A stretch of DNA of 64,000 bases from Bacillus sp. FJAT-49711 (GCF_018343715.1 NZ_JAGYPL010000003.1:150769-214768), one strand, 5' to 3'; positions 8,463-17,873 are shown, counted from the first letter of the stretch. Notes: generated by a model not told the origin, from the letters alone. Numbers and translations: made by a program.

Positions 8463-9416
8463 ATGAATGTAAAAAGTATAAAAAAACCGAGAATGGGCGT
8501 AGGTCTAGGAGCTGTTTCAGCTGTTGCTTGGGGAATAGATACGGTGATTATTGGCATTATCATCGCTAGCTCACCTTTTAAACAAGCGATTGTTCTTGCT
8601 CCTATTATAGCTGCATTCATGCATGACTTCTTCTCTGCACTATGGATATCCTTATTGATGATTGTAAAAGGTGAGTTTCTTAATGTATTAAAATTAATAA
8701 AAACAAAGAGCGGAGCGATTTTAGTTCTAGGAGCATTGTCTGGCGGTCCTTTAGCCATGACTTTTTATTTTCTCGGTATTCAATATGCAGGAGTGACATA
8801 TGCGGCAAGTATTGCTTCTATATTTCCTGGAATTGGCGCTCTGCTCGCATTCTTTTTTTTGAAGGAAAAAATGTACGGAAAAACTTGGCTTGGTATTGTT
8901 TCAAATATCATCGGAGTGATTATTTTAGCCTATGTGCCTTCAAAATTTAACGTTGAAAGCAACTTTATCATCGGCATCCTTTTTTCATTAGGGGCCGCCA
9001 TATTTTGGGGACTTGAAGGGGTGATTGGTGCTTGGGGAATGAAAGGAAAAGAGGATATTCCTCCCGTTCCACTCTATGCCATTAATATAAGACAGATGAC
9101 CTCCGCACTATGCTATGGATTATTAATTGTACCATTTATTCATGGATTTCCTTTAGTCTTTCAAGTTTCCTCAACAAAAATTGTTTGGATAATCGTGATA
9201 GCGGGTTTATTAGGAGCTGCCAACTATTCTTTATACTATATGTCCATTGATATAATTGGTGCTGCTAGAGCTCAATCACTTAACAACACGTATGTTTTTT
9301 GGGCGATCGTAACTGAAATTATATTTATAGGTACTCCTATCAACTTACAATTTGTTATAGGTGCATTAATTGTACTTTTAGGTTCTGTCCTCGTTTCGGG
9401 GAACGTAAAAAGTTAG
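8463..9416 (+). CDS. EamA-family (DMT) transporter
   Basis: A 317-residue membrane protein with ten hydrophobic helices arranged as two EamA repeats. The first repeat ends in LGIQYAGVTYAASIASIFPG followed by a conserved LKEK segment, the second in SLYYMSIDIIGAARAQSLNN with TYVFWAIVTEIIF. DMT proteins of this kind export small metabolites or amino acids, or import them; the substrate here cannot be predicted. The ATG at 8463 is preceded by AAAGAGG at seven bases, better than the upstream in-frame starts. It stands alone. Confidence 0.8.
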   Translation: MNVKSIKKPRMGVGLGAVSAVAWGIDTVIIGIIIASSPFKQAIVLAPIIAAFMHDFFSALWISLLMIVKGEFLNVLKLIKTKSGAILVLGALSGGPLAMTFYFLGIQYAGVTYAASIASIFPGIGALLAFFFLKEKMYGKTWLGIVSNIIGVIILAYVPSKFNVESNFIIGILFSLGAAIFWGLEGVIGAWGMKGKEDIPPVPLYAINIRQMTSALCYGLLIVPFIHGFPLVFQVSSTKIVWIIVIAGLLGAANYSLYYMSIDIIGAARAQSLNNTYVFWAIVTEIIFIGTPINLQFVIGALIVLLGSVLVSGNVKS

Positions 9417-9569
9417 AATCAAAGACCTGATTAGTATACTATTCCGTTTATTCATAAATCAGAAAAGAATTAAGAACGAAGGTAAGTCCTGTATCTTACA
9501 CAAAAATTGTATATTACACTTTATCTTAGCGAATGTATCATGAGTTAACTTGGAATAGAAAAGCGAAGT

Positions 9570-10442
9570 TTATAAAATATTTTTAAGACGATGAAATGAT
9601 TTTGTTTGAGCAAATGGCTCAAACCCAATTGACCCATAAAATTTATGTGTTTTAGGGGAAGTACAAACAACAATGGCAGTGTCTGCCCCTTTATCATGCA
9701 AAGCATTGAGAGCAAGCTTACAAACGGAACTGCCTAACCCCATCCTCCAAAATTTTGGATCCGTGCCCACAGGCTCCAGTAAACCTACCTTATTAATTTC
9801 ACCAAACCAAATTAAACAAAATGCTGCAAACTCACCATCAGGGGTTTCTAGTACCCAATCAAGAGAAGGATCATAAGGATAGGTATTCATAACATTCCGG
9901 TAGCTTTCTTCAGTGACTCTTGATGGCGTGAATGCAGCCCTCTGTGCCCGTACTCTATTTATTAAATCTTCATCCCCCTTGAGATATCGTGCTTTAAATC
10001 CATCTGGCAAATTAACAGGGAAAGGACAACTGTCTAATGAAATTTTTGTGAGAACTTCAGGTGTTTCTTCTAATGGGCTGAATAATGAATCCTCTATTGC
10101 TGAAATAAGATGGGATTCAGTTTCTAGAACTGTTACCCTTTGTTCATTGGCTTCGGTCGTATCAAACCACTCAATGACATCCTTGGATAACTCGGAAAAA
10201 TTGGGGTCAACTTGAAACATTAAACTGTCAGGTAATTTTACCCACCCCCAAGCCACTGGTCTATCACCCATTTCCCATATTGCAGTAATCCATTCATTCT
10301 CACGCCCAGCGTGTCGAAAACGTTGCCAAGCTAAATCGCCAATATGGTAATTAGATTCTAGTGACCATATAGCCTGTGTAAGTTTCTGCATTCGTTTTAA
10401 ATCGCTCGAATTTTTATAAGTTCGAATTACAGGTTTATCCAT
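9570..10442 (-). CDS. GNAT-family N-acetyltransferase, two-domain
   Basis: At 290 residues the protein is about twice the size of a single GNAT domain. The C-terminal half (about 150-290) shows a GNAT core: FCLIWFGEINKVGLLEPVGT, then WRMGLGSSVCKLALNALHD (the acetyl-CoA binding loop region) and YGSIGFEPF at the end. The N-terminal half is a degenerate GNAT-like domain. It probably acetylates a small molecule, acceptor unknown. It lies alone on the minus strand, 111 bases upstream of the start of an ABC transporter unit of the same orientation but without obvious functional link. Confidence 0.75.
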   Translation of the reverse strand: MDKPVIRTYKNSSDLKRMQKLTQAIWSLESNYHIGDLAWQRFRHAGRENEWITAIWEMGDRPVAWGWVKLPDSLMFQVDPNFSELSKDVIEWFDTTEANEQRVTVLETESHLISAIEDSLFSPLEETPEVLTKISLDSCPFPVNLPDGFKARYLKGDEDLINRVRAQRAAFTPSRVTEESYRNVMNTYPYDPSLDWVLETPDGEFAAFCLIWFGEINKVGLLEPVGTDPKFWRMGLGSSVCKLALNALHDKGADTAIVVCTSPKTHKFYGSIGFEPFAQTKSFHRLKNIL

Positions 10443-10553
10443 TTATGTAATCTCCTCGATTCTTCTTGATATTTGTAACTATCTTTTTGACACCGTGCTT
10501 TTATCGGGAAATCTGTTCAATCCTAACATTTATACCCCTTATGCATTTTAAGA

Positions 10554-11231
10554 CTATATCTCCCCAACGCTCTCTGCTGTTTTAATGGAAAGATACACAC
10601 TTAGTGCCCCTAATATGCACATTACTGTAATAACAAACTCTGGTTCAAGATGTAAGAATGACGAGAAATTTGGTAATTGCATAGCTAATATTGAGCATGT
10701 GACAGTTGGAACAGTTAATCTTTTCAATATCCCAAAAAGAAAGAGTGGGATGAAACTAATCAAAGTAATAATAAGTGAACGAGTAATACTACTAGTAAAA
10801 TAGGTGATTATATCAGAGTTAGTTGGATTTCCGTTAATAATAGAAAAAACCTGATCAAGCATATAGGTTGTCAAACCTGTAAAAATAAAGGAAATAATCG
10901 TAGTAAGAAAGACAAGAAGCGAGATAAACAGTACTTTTGCCATAAATAATTTCTTTCGGCTAATAGGATATCCGAAAGAAAGAGAGATTGTTTTATTTTT
11001 ATATTCTTCGATGAAAACCTGATTGATAAGAGATCCCCCAAACAAGATGAATCCCATTTGAATAAACAAGTTTAGTTCAATCGCTGCAGCATAGCTTTCA
11101 CCAAAATCAGGCATTACCATTTTTATAAAAAACAGAGGCATAAACATAAGAATAAGCCAGTAAATGATGACTTCACCAATAACAGAAAGTCGTTTTAACT
11201 TTCTCCATTCTAATAACATTAATTTAAACAA
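10554..11231 (-). CDS. ABC-2 type permease of a bacitracin-type exporter
   Basis: A membrane protein of about 225 residues with six hydrophobic segments, in the style of BcrB/YcbO: MLLEWRKLKRLSVIGEVIIY, then SLSFGYPISRKKLFMAKVLF. It pairs with the ATPase gene upstream. The start is uncertain. I prefer TTG at 11231, because GGGGGG lies six bases before it and it overlaps the ATPase stop by eight bases (coupling). ATG codons at 11258, 11246 and 11219 are alternatives. Exporters of this family remove membrane-active peptides such as bacitracin or lantibiotics; substrate here is unknown. Confidence 0.75.
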   Translation of the reverse strand: MFKLMLLEWRKLKRLSVIGEVIIYWLILMFMPLFFIKMVMPDFGESYAAAIELNLFIQMGFILFGGSLINQVFIEEYKNKTISLSFGYPISRKKLFMAKVLFISLLVFLTTIISFIFTGLTTYMLDQVFSIINGNPTNSDIITYFTSSITRSLIITLISFIPLFLFGILKRLTVPTVTCSILAMQLPNFSSFLHLEPEFVITVMCILGALSVYLSIKTAESVGEI

Positions 11232-12147
11232 TTTGTTTCCCCCCATTAATTTGCTCATAAAAATAGTCTTCTAAGGAGCTCGTATGTTTTTGGATTTCTT
11301 CAATGCCAATATTATGTTGAATTAACAGTTTAGTAATATCACTTTGAGAACGGGTCAGATCATATATCCGAATCCTATTCCCTTGAAACAATTTCATATT
11401 CGAAATATGAAGTTCATTTTCTAGTAAATAAAGCGTTTTTTGTACTTCCGTTGTTAAAAGCTCGATGTAATCTGTTCGCTGCTTTTGAATATCTTCTAAT
11501 GTAACTTCATTTAGCAATCTTCCATTATCAATAACGCCTATCCTATCCACAACCTGTTCCATTTCTCCTAAAATATGACTAGATAGAATAAAGGTTATCC
11601 CGTATTCCTTGTTGAGCATTAAGATTAAATCCCTAGTATCTTTTATTCCAATAGGATCAAGACCATTTGTGGGCTCATCTAAAATAATCAGTTCAGGTTT
11701 TGTAATAATAGCTCTAGCTATTCCAAGCCGTTGCTTCATCCCAAGGGAAAATTCCTTTACGTATTTATCCTCGATCCCTTTTAAATGAACCATATCCAAC
11801 GCTTGTTTTATTCCTTTATCATCATAATATCCTAAATATTCACAATGGAGCTTCAAGTTTTCAACCGCAGTTAAGTGCTCAAAAAAGATCGGATATTCTA
11901 TAATACTTCCGACTCTCTTTAAAAGAAACTTCGAACGTTCTGTAAGTCTTTGGCCAAATAACTCTATCTCGCCACTTGTTGGCTTCGTTATTCCGGTGAG
12001 CATTTTCATAATCGTTGTTTTACCAGCACCATTTTGACCGAGAAAACCATAAATTTCTCCTTTTTGAATGTGAAGATTCATATTATCTACTAACTTTTTT
12101 CCTTTTCCCTTTTTTGTGAGACTTGTTGTTTTCAATACACTATTCAT
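11224..12147 (-). CDS. ABC transporter ATP-binding protein (BcrA/YcbN type)
   Basis: The 307-residue ATPase has Walker A GQNGAGKTT (about 37-45), signature FSLGMKQRLGIA, Walker B LIILDEPTNGLDPIG and the H-loop LSSHILGEMEQ. The C-terminal 90 residues are the extension typical of BcrA-like drug exporters. It forms a transporter with the overlapping permease. A histidine kinase and response regulator lie just upstream on the same strand, separated by a terminator, the same grouping as B. subtilis ycbLMNO and the bacitracin self-resistance loci. The two-component system probably induces the exporter in response to an antibiotic (inference). Confidence 0.85.
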   Translation of the reverse strand: MNSVLKTTSLTKKGKGKKLVDNMNLHIQKGEIYGFLGQNGAGKTTIMKMLTGITKPTSGEIELFGQRLTERSKFLLKRVGSIIEYPIFFEHLTAVENLKLHCEYLGYYDDKGIKQALDMVHLKGIEDKYVKEFSLGMKQRLGIARAIITKPELIILDEPTNGLDPIGIKDTRDLILMLNKEYGITFILSSHILGEMEQVVDRIGVIDNGRLLNEVTLEDIQKQRTDYIELLTTEVQKTLYLLENELHISNMKLFQGNRIRIYDLTRSQSDITKLLIQHNIGIEEIQKHTSSLEDYFYEQINGGKQIV

Positions 12148-12245
12148 TGAGATTTCTCCCTTCCTGCATCTGCTATCATCATAAGCAACAAAAATATCTT
12201 ATTTCTTTCTCAATCCTTACAAAATTCTTAAGTTTTTTGTTGTAG

Positions 12246-12278
12246 CAAAAAAGAGGTTGTTCCAACTGAACACCTCTT
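12246..12278 (-). terminator. Intrinsic terminator after the histidine kinase
   Basis: On the minus strand AGAGGTGTTC pairs with GAACAACCTCT (one mismatch) and a run of six T follows. It separates the two-component genes from the ABC genes. Confidence 0.7.
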
Positions 12279-12288
12279 CTGAAAAGGA

Positions 12289-13224
12289 TTAATACGTAAT
12301 TCGATTGAAAAGACACGTAAAGACCGTTTTTTCATATGGCTTGCTGCTTAAGTGGATAGAACCTTTCATAGCTTCTATTAAGTGTTTTGTTATGCTTAAT
12401 CCAAGCCCACTACCTTGAAATTCAGGGTTTCTCGCATCATCCAGAGTATATAACCGTTCAAACACCTGTTCTTGATGCACCTTTGCAATTCCCTTCCCTT
12501 TATCCCAAATATCAATTGCAATTTCATCCCCATCTTCCCTAACGTCTAGCCCAAACACCCCTCCATCACTTCCATAGCGGATGGCGTTGGAGATAAGATT
12601 GCTTAAGACCCGGTTTAATGCCTCCTCATTTCCAAGAATGTAATAATATTGTTCTGGAATATTAACATCCACATGAAGATTTTTCGATTGCAGCATGTCA
12701 TAAAACTCCAACACATTTTTTCTGCAAATTTCATTAATAGAAATCCTGCTTAGAGGGAATGGGTAATCCCCCGAATCAAGTTTCACAAGATCAAAAAATT
12801 GATTGAGCAGTTCTATTACATCTTTCGTTTTTTGATGAAGACGGTTCAGGACTTGCCTCCGTTCTTCCATACTCATATTATTGTCTAGATTTAATTTTTC
12901 AACATAGCCTAAAATTACGGTTAATGGGGTTTTCAAATCGTGAGACATGTTAGACAGTAGTTTTCTTAAGCTGTCTTTCGTTTTTACATAGTCCGCGATT
13001 ACTTGTTGATTGTAATCTAAAAGACGGTTAATTTGAATGAGGAATAGTTTAATAGTTTTCTGATCTGTTTGTATTAACACTTTTTCGGTTGTCTTCTGTT
13101 CAATAATATCGGAGAGCTTTTTCTGTATTTCAATAAGCTCCCTCTTCATTTTTCTTCTAAAATATGACTGTACTACAATAATCACTAACAAAACAATGAT
13201 GATGATACTTAATAAAAGGACCAT
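12289..13224 (-). CDS. Sensor histidine kinase (YcbM/BacS-like)
   Basis: A 311-residue kinase with one N-terminal membrane helix (about 2-20), almost no extracellular part, then a dimerisation domain with the phospho-acceptor His95 in LSNMSHDLKTPL and an ATPase domain with NLISNAIRYG (N box), DIWDKGKGI (G1) and GSGLGLSITKHLI (G2). The size, topology and partner genes match YcbM and the bacitracin-sensing kinases, which sense through or with a membrane transporter rather than an extracellular domain. Its start is four bases from the stop of the response-regulator gene. Confidence 0.87.
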   Translation of the reverse strand: MVLLLSIIIIVLLVIIVVQSYFRRKMKRELIEIQKKLSDIIEQKTTEKVLIQTDQKTIKLFLIQINRLLDYNQQVIADYVKTKDSLRKLLSNMSHDLKTPLTVILGYVEKLNLDNNMSMEERRQVLNRLHQKTKDVIELLNQFFDLVKLDSGDYPFPLSRISINEICRKNVLEFYDMLQSKNLHVDVNIPEQYYYILGNEEALNRVLSNLISNAIRYGSDGGVFGLDVREDGDEIAIDIWDKGKGIAKVHQEQVFERLYTLDDARNPEFQGSGLGLSITKHLIEAMKGSIHLSSKPYEKTVFTCLFNRITY

Positions 13225-13227
13225 ACG

Positions 13228-13923
13228 TTATTCACCTAATTTGTATCCGATTCCCCATATTGTTTGAATGTATTGCGGATTGGACGGATCTTCTTCTATT
13301 TTTTCCCGTAGTCTTCTAATATGGACGTTAATCACATTTTCATTTCCATAATAATCATCTTCCCAAATGAGACGGTAAATTTGCTCCTTTGTAAACACCC
13401 TGTTCCGATTGGTCATAAATAGCTTTAAAATGTGAAATTCCTTTGATGTAAGCTGCACACTCTGCTCCTTAACTTGGGCCAAGAAGGTTTTTAAGTCGAG
13501 AGAAAGCTCTTTAAAATAAAGGATCTCTGAAGTAGGTTCATTCTCTGAAGGAAGATATTGTGTAGCCCTTCGAATGGCTGCATGCACCCGGGCAGTAAGT
13601 TCAACCATAGAAAAAGGCTTGCTGATATAATCGTCCGCACCAAACCCTAAACCTAATGCTTTATCTATGTCACTCCCTTTTGCTGAAATAATCAAAACAG
13701 GAACTAAACTTGATATTCTGATCTGCTTTAGAAAATCCATTCCACTTAGCTTAGGAAGCATTAAATCAAGTAAAATTAAATCTACCTTATTTTTATTAAG
13801 AAGAGCCAATGCTTCCTCGCCGTCAAAGGCTGTAAACACCGTAAAATTCTCCTGTTCCAAGTGGCTTTCAACCAATTTACTAATATCTCTATCATCCTCT
13901 ACAAGCAAAACATTCCTTTGCAC
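13228..13923 (-). CDS. OmpR/PhoB-family response regulator
   Basis: The product has a receiver domain (VLLVEDDRD acidic pair, LILLDLMLP phospho-acceptor, ISAKG and SKPF signature residues) and a C-terminal winged-helix domain (LTSKEFHILKLFMTN, VNVHIRRLREKIEEDP, WGIGYKLGE). It is the cognate regulator of the kinase encoded immediately downstream. I chose GTG at 13923, preceded by GGAAGTG, giving 231 residues; the frame runs 18 codons further upstream, but these extend beyond the usual receiver N-terminus. Likely target: the adjacent exporter genes. Confidence 0.87.
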   Translation of the reverse strand: MQRNVLLVEDDRDISKLVESHLEQENFTVFTAFDGEEALALLNKNKVDLILLDLMLPKLSGMDFLKQIRISSLVPVLIISAKGSDIDKALGLGFGADDYISKPFSMVELTARVHAAIRRATQYLPSENEPTSEILYFKELSLDLKTFLAQVKEQSVQLTSKEFHILKLFMTNRNRVFTKEQIYRLIWEDDYYGNENVINVHIRRLREKIEEDPSNPQYIQTIWGIGYKLGE

Positions 13924-14123
13924 ATTTTCACTTCCATTCTTTTGTGCGAATATCACCAAATTTATAAAAATTGACAAATAAACTTTTTACCTTAAAAAAA
14001 CTATTTCGCTACTCACGCAAAAACTCCTCCTTCTGCCCTTGGATGAACGGATAAAAGAAGACGCCTTCTTGCTTAAGAAGCGCGCCCTTATCAAAACTCC
14101 TCAAAAAATATTGGATTAATAAT

Positions 14124-14915
14124 CTATATTTCTCCTATTCCTAAAAATATTCGAACCATCATGGAAATGAACAAGCTGGCGAAAAAGAGACAGACCATTA
14201 TGCTTAAAAAAGCCCAGTCTTTTTTACAGACGGATATTTTATGAAAGTACGTGCGATTTCGTGATCCGGTAAATCCTTTTGATTCCATTGCAATCGCTGT
14301 TCGCTCAGCTTTTCGAATGGCGCTTGCGAGTAAAGGGATGATCAGTTTAGTCTTTGACGCCAGTTTTCCAGTTAACCCTTCCATACGATTGACCCCTCTA
14401 ATTTGGTGAGCGCGTCGGATCGTATTTAATTCTTCATGTAACAGCGGTAAAAATCGGTAGCCTGCAAGAATGCCATACGCCAGTTTTGGAGGCATTTTAC
14501 ACTGCTGAACGAGACTTAAAATGAAGTGAATCGGATTTGTTGTCATAACGAATAGCAGAGATAAACTAGTAAAGCACAGTACCCGTAGTCCAAGAGCTAA
14601 TCCAATAGAGAGACCATAGTTAGTAATGGTGATGGGTCCAATTTTCAATAGATCGATTGTCTCTATTTCCGATGGGGGATGGGAAAATACGGCTGTTGTC
14701 CATATATAGCCGAAAGCCAATATGAAAAAAGGAAGGAAAAAGAGCAGCCATCTTTTTAGCTTTATCTTCCCAAACAAAAAGGTTACGGCCAAAATGAAGA
14801 GCCATAGTAGAAACGGAGTCACTGGATCAAATACAAATGAAATGCACAATACAAGAATGATGACTGCCAGCGCTTTTATACTAGGGTTAACGGAATGCAG
14901 CTGCAAATCGCTCAC
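14124..14915 (-). CDS. ykoC: ECF transporter transmembrane subunit (EcfT-like, YkoC)
   Basis: The 263-residue membrane subunit (CbiQ/EcfT family) carries the paired coupling motifs that contact the ATPases: IRRAHQIRGVNR and IRKAERTAIAMESKGF (family signature A-x-x-x-R-G). It overlaps the ATPase gene by 29 bases. With YkoD (ATPase), YkoE (substrate subunit) and YkoF (soluble HMP/thiamine-binding protein) it forms a thiamine-related uptake system under a TPP riboswitch. Gene order F-E-D-C is the same as in B. subtilis. Confidence 0.9.
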   Translation of the reverse strand: MSDLQLHSVNPSIKALAVIILVLCISFVFDPVTPFLLWLFILAVTFLFGKIKLKRWLLFFLPFFILAFGYIWTTAVFSHPPSEIETIDLLKIGPITITNYGLSIGLALGLRVLCFTSLSLLFVMTTNPIHFILSLVQQCKMPPKLAYGILAGYRFLPLLHEELNTIRRAHQIRGVNRMEGLTGKLASKTKLIIPLLASAIRKAERTAIAMESKGFTGSRNRTYFHKISVCKKDWAFLSIMVCLFFASLFISMMVRIFLGIGEI

Positions 14916-16536
14916 CCCGCTGTTCCCATTGTTTTATTACTTCATATTTTACAGGCAGTTGAAGCTGTGCCTTTTCCAGCCATTCTTTCGGACTCGTGAA
15001 GAGTTGATAAGGAGTTCCTTGAAAAATCACTTCTCCGCCAACTAATACGATCGTTTGATCTGCATATGAATCAACAAGTTCCATATCATGGGTAATCATC
15101 AAAGCTGAAACTCCAGATTGCAGCCGTTTTTCAATCATATTCATCAGCTCTTTTGTCGTATTAGCATCTTGTCCGTAAGTAGGTTCATCTAAAATTAAAA
15201 AAGATTGTTCATCCACAAGCATCGTTGCGACACTCAGCCTTCTTTTCTGCCCTTGACTAAGTGAAAAAGGATGATGATGTTCAACATGATTTAGCCTAAA
15301 TGACACGAGAACTTCATCTATTATCTCTTTCATTTGTTTTTCATCCATTCTCTGCATTTTCAGTGAAAAAGCCACCTCCTCATAAACAGATTCAGTCATG
15401 AATTGATGTTCAGGATTTTGAAAAACATAGCCAAGCTTTTTACTTAACTCCAAATTTGAATAGGCTGCTAAATTACGATTTCCCAATAAAACTTTTCCTG
15501 TTTCCGGTTTTTCCAAGCCGCTCAATACATATGAAAGTGTCGTTTTTCCAGCTCCATTCGGCCCGACTATCGCAGTAAGGGCACCTTTTGGAATATTAAC
15601 ATTGATGTTTTGTAAAATACATTTCTTTTTTCGCGAAAAAGTAAGATTTCTAGCTTCTAGTATATTTTCTTTAGGAAAGCATGGTTTTTCTATTATATGT
15701 GGGATTTCATCCAGCGCCTCAACGAGTTCGTCAACTGTAAAAGGGATTGCATTTGAATTTGAAAATTTCTCTTTAAATAAAAGAGCTTGCGGCAATGATA
15801 TACCGCGTTCTTTTAATAGATTTAGGTGAGATTGGAAGCAGTTTCGCGGGTGCCCGACAAATATGATTTTTCCGAAGTCTGAAAGAACTATGCACCGATC
15901 GATAAAGCTAAGCCAATGATCTAGCTTATGCTCAATGACGATAAGAGAAAACTGTAATTCTTTTTGCAGACGCTGAATCGTTTCAGCAAATTCTTTAGTG
16001 GACAAAGGATCAAGCAGAGCTGTCGGCTCATCTAAAATGATTAACTTTGGTTTCATTGCTAATACACAAGCCAATGCGACTTTTTGTTTCATTCCTCCAG
16101 AAAGAGTCGCTATTTTGGCAGATAAATTATTGTCTATCCCCATTAAGCTCGCTGCCCATTTGACCCTTTCAGCCATTTCCTCACGGGCCAAATTCATATT
16201 TTCCAATCCAAAAGCAATTTCATCTTCTACGGTCAACATACAGAATTGGGTTTCAGGATCCTGAAACACGATGCCGACCATGTGATTAACTTCTCCCGGT
16301 AAATATTCATCTACTTTTTTACCGAATAAGTAAATATCGCCTTTACTAATTCCATCAATGGATCTAGGGAAAAGTCCATTGATGCATAGAGCAAGCGAAC
16401 TTTTACCTGATCCACTCTGACCCATGAGTAAAAGAGTTTCCCCTTTTTCGATTGAAAAAGAAATATCATTTAAGATGGGTGTTTCTGATTCATCATAAGA
16501 AAAGGAAAAATGACTTATTTCCAGCAAATGGTTCAT
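14887..16536 (-). CDS. ykoD: ECF transporter ATPase with two ABC domains (YkoD)
   Basis: A 549-residue double ATPase. Domain 1: Walker A GQSGSGKSS, signature LSGGMKQKVA, Walker B LIILDEPTALLDP. Domain 2: Walker A GPNGAGKTT, signature LSQGQKRRLS, Walker B FLILDEPTYGQD. It powers the ykoEDC transporter. The ATG at 16536 follows AAAGGAGAAAGG and overlaps the upstream ykoE stop as ATGA; the frame stays open a further 66 codons upstream but only because it runs through ykoE in another frame. Confidence 0.9.
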   Translation of the reverse strand: MNHLLEISHFSFSYDESETPILNDISFSIEKGETLLLMGQSGSGKSSLALCINGLFPRSIDGISKGDIYLFGKKVDEYLPGEVNHMVGIVFQDPETQFCMLTVEDEIAFGLENMNLAREEMAERVKWAASLMGIDNNLSAKIATLSGGMKQKVALACVLAMKPKLIILDEPTALLDPLSTKEFAETIQRLQKELQFSLIVIEHKLDHWLSFIDRCIVLSDFGKIIFVGHPRNCFQSHLNLLKERGISLPQALLFKEKFSNSNAIPFTVDELVEALDEIPHIIEKPCFPKENILEARNLTFSRKKKCILQNINVNIPKGALTAIVGPNGAGKTTLSYVLSGLEKPETGKVLLGNRNLAAYSNLELSKKLGYVFQNPEHQFMTESVYEEVAFSLKMQRMDEKQMKEIIDEVLVSFRLNHVEHHHPFSLSQGQKRRLSVATMLVDEQSFLILDEPTYGQDANTTKELMNMIEKRLQSGVSALMITHDMELVDSYADQTIVLVGGEVIFQGTPYQLFTSPKEWLEKAQLQLPVKYEVIKQWEQRGERFAAAFR

Positions 16537-17110
16537 GCTGCCTTTCTCCTTTTCCTTTCTTTCCCTAGTGCCATTCCGTTTAGCACTCCCGTCTTCGCCA
16601 GCGTATCGCTTATATATTTGCCAAATAACCCTGCTAACAAAGCTCCGGAGATGATTCGAATGATCAACATCCATAAAACATATTGAGGTGATAATGCTTG
16701 AAAGCCAGAGAGGAAATAACCCCAGGCGAAACAAAAATGGATGACCCCATACCAGCCGCCATTAAAACTGGGATGGTATAACGTTTCCATCCTGTAGCCG
16801 CAAAAACCACCTCCGCACCCAATCCTTGAATCATCCCGGATAATATTAATCTCGGACCATTCACATTCCCTATTAAAACTTCCACGAAAGCGGAGATTGT
16901 CTCAGATAAAAAGGCAGCTCCGGGTTTTCTAATAATATAAGCTGAAATAATCGAAACAATAAACCAAATTCCAAAAATCGGTTCATATCCTATTGGCCCC
17001 ATAAAGCCAACCAAGATGCTTCCCACTTGGAAAAATAATAAATAGACGATAGCGAAAGCAACAGCCAGCGTAGACATAACGACAATTTCTCGCAAATTCC
17101 ATTTAAACAT
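16533..17110 (-). pseudogene. ykoE: ykoE (ECF substrate-binding membrane subunit), frameshifted
   Basis: Two overlapping frames together encode a complete YkoE. The first (17110 down) gives MFKWNLREIVVMSTLAVAFA through VLMAAGMGSSI; the second gives FCFAWGYFLSGFQALSPQYV through GVLNGMALGKERKRRK. Spacing matches B. subtilis YkoE exactly if one T is added to the run of five T (plus strand A run 16733-16737). As it stands the product would stop after 148 residues and lose its last helices. All neighbours are intact, so this is either a recent single-base deletion or an assembly/sequencing error in a homopolymer. The 3' end overlaps the ykoD start by four bases, as in an intact operon. Confidence 0.85.
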
Positions 17111-17121
17111 TTCACATCCTC

Positions 17122-17733
17122 CTAATCTAGTTGGCTTTTCATTTGCTTTCTTGAAGGGCTGTTAGCGGCAATATTCACTGTCATTGTGACATGGCTTACT
17201 TTTTCCTGAGTGGTCATAAATGAATGTTCCAATGTCGAAAATACATCATGTGCGTCCCCATCAAGCCGGCTCGCGTAGTGTATGCCTCCAGAGAATATTC
17301 CTTTTCCCTTTGCAATCTCAATTGTCTCCGCGATCAAATCCATATAACGTGAATCATTCATCGGATAGAGCGCAAACTGAGTTGGCGCCTCGATTTTTAT
17401 ATCAGACAAAGCAGCTTCGTTCATCTGCTCATCATCTACCGACATATACGAATATCCATCTGAATCGCCTGGGCAACCAATTGAAAAAGTCCCGTTCAAT
17501 ACAACATGCAGCCCTGTTTTTGCGGCATATAAATATACGGCTTTCGCGACATCAAATACATGCACCGCCTTTCCACGAATACACGTACTAATATCATCCG
17601 TTTTTAACCACACTTTTGATGTATCCGTCTCGTTTAAAGCACCCTTGATCACATCAACAAACTGATCACTCATTGGATAGAGTGAAAACCTGAAACCAAC
17701 AATACGACTTGTTCCACAAACTTGAGTCAACAT
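17122..17733 (-). CDS. ykoF: YkoF-like HMP/thiamine-binding protein
   Basis: The product (203 residues) has two similar halves, FRFSLYPMSDQFVDVIKGAL and FALYPMNDSRYMDLIAETIE, each a YkoF-type ferredoxin-like domain. B. subtilis YkoF is a soluble protein that binds thiamine and its pyrimidine moiety HMP. It is the first gene after the TPP riboswitch and terminator, and ykoE starts 11 bases past its stop, so all four genes are expected to be repressed by thiamine pyrophosphate. A dispersed repeat lies in the leader between the riboswitch and this gene. Confidence 0.9.
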   Translation of the reverse strand: MLTQVCGTSRIVGFRFSLYPMSDQFVDVIKGALNETDTSKVWLKTDDISTCIRGKAVHVFDVAKAVYLYAAKTGLHVVLNGTFSIGCPGDSDGYSYMSVDDEQMNEAALSDIKIEAPTQFALYPMNDSRYMDLIAETIEIAKGKGIFSGGIHYASRLDGDAHDVFSTLEHSFMTTQEKVSHVTMTVNIAANSPSRKQMKSQLD

Positions 17734-17763
17734 TCATACCTCCATTTTTTTAGTTCTCTGACC

Positions 17764-17873
17764 AAAAGCGCAAGCGCCTGTTCATCGACGTACAAACTTC
17801 AGGGCCTTTGACTTATCGTAGGGCAAAGCACAGGAAGTTTGCTAGTCGATAGGCACTGGAGCTAGGCGAAAAC
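17764..17873. repeat. Dispersed Bacillus-type repeat, copy C
   Basis: The stretch begins AAAGCGCAAGCGCCT and ends GGAAGTTTGCTAGTCGATAG then GCACTGGAGCTAGGCG. A related copy lies at 63.3 kb. It sits in the transcribed leader of ykoF, between the riboswitch terminator and the start codon. Confidence 0.7.

Noticed and set aside
16533-16790. 85-codon frame as an independent gene
   Set aside because: It is the C-terminal part of ykoE displaced by one base; its own start codon has no ribosome site.
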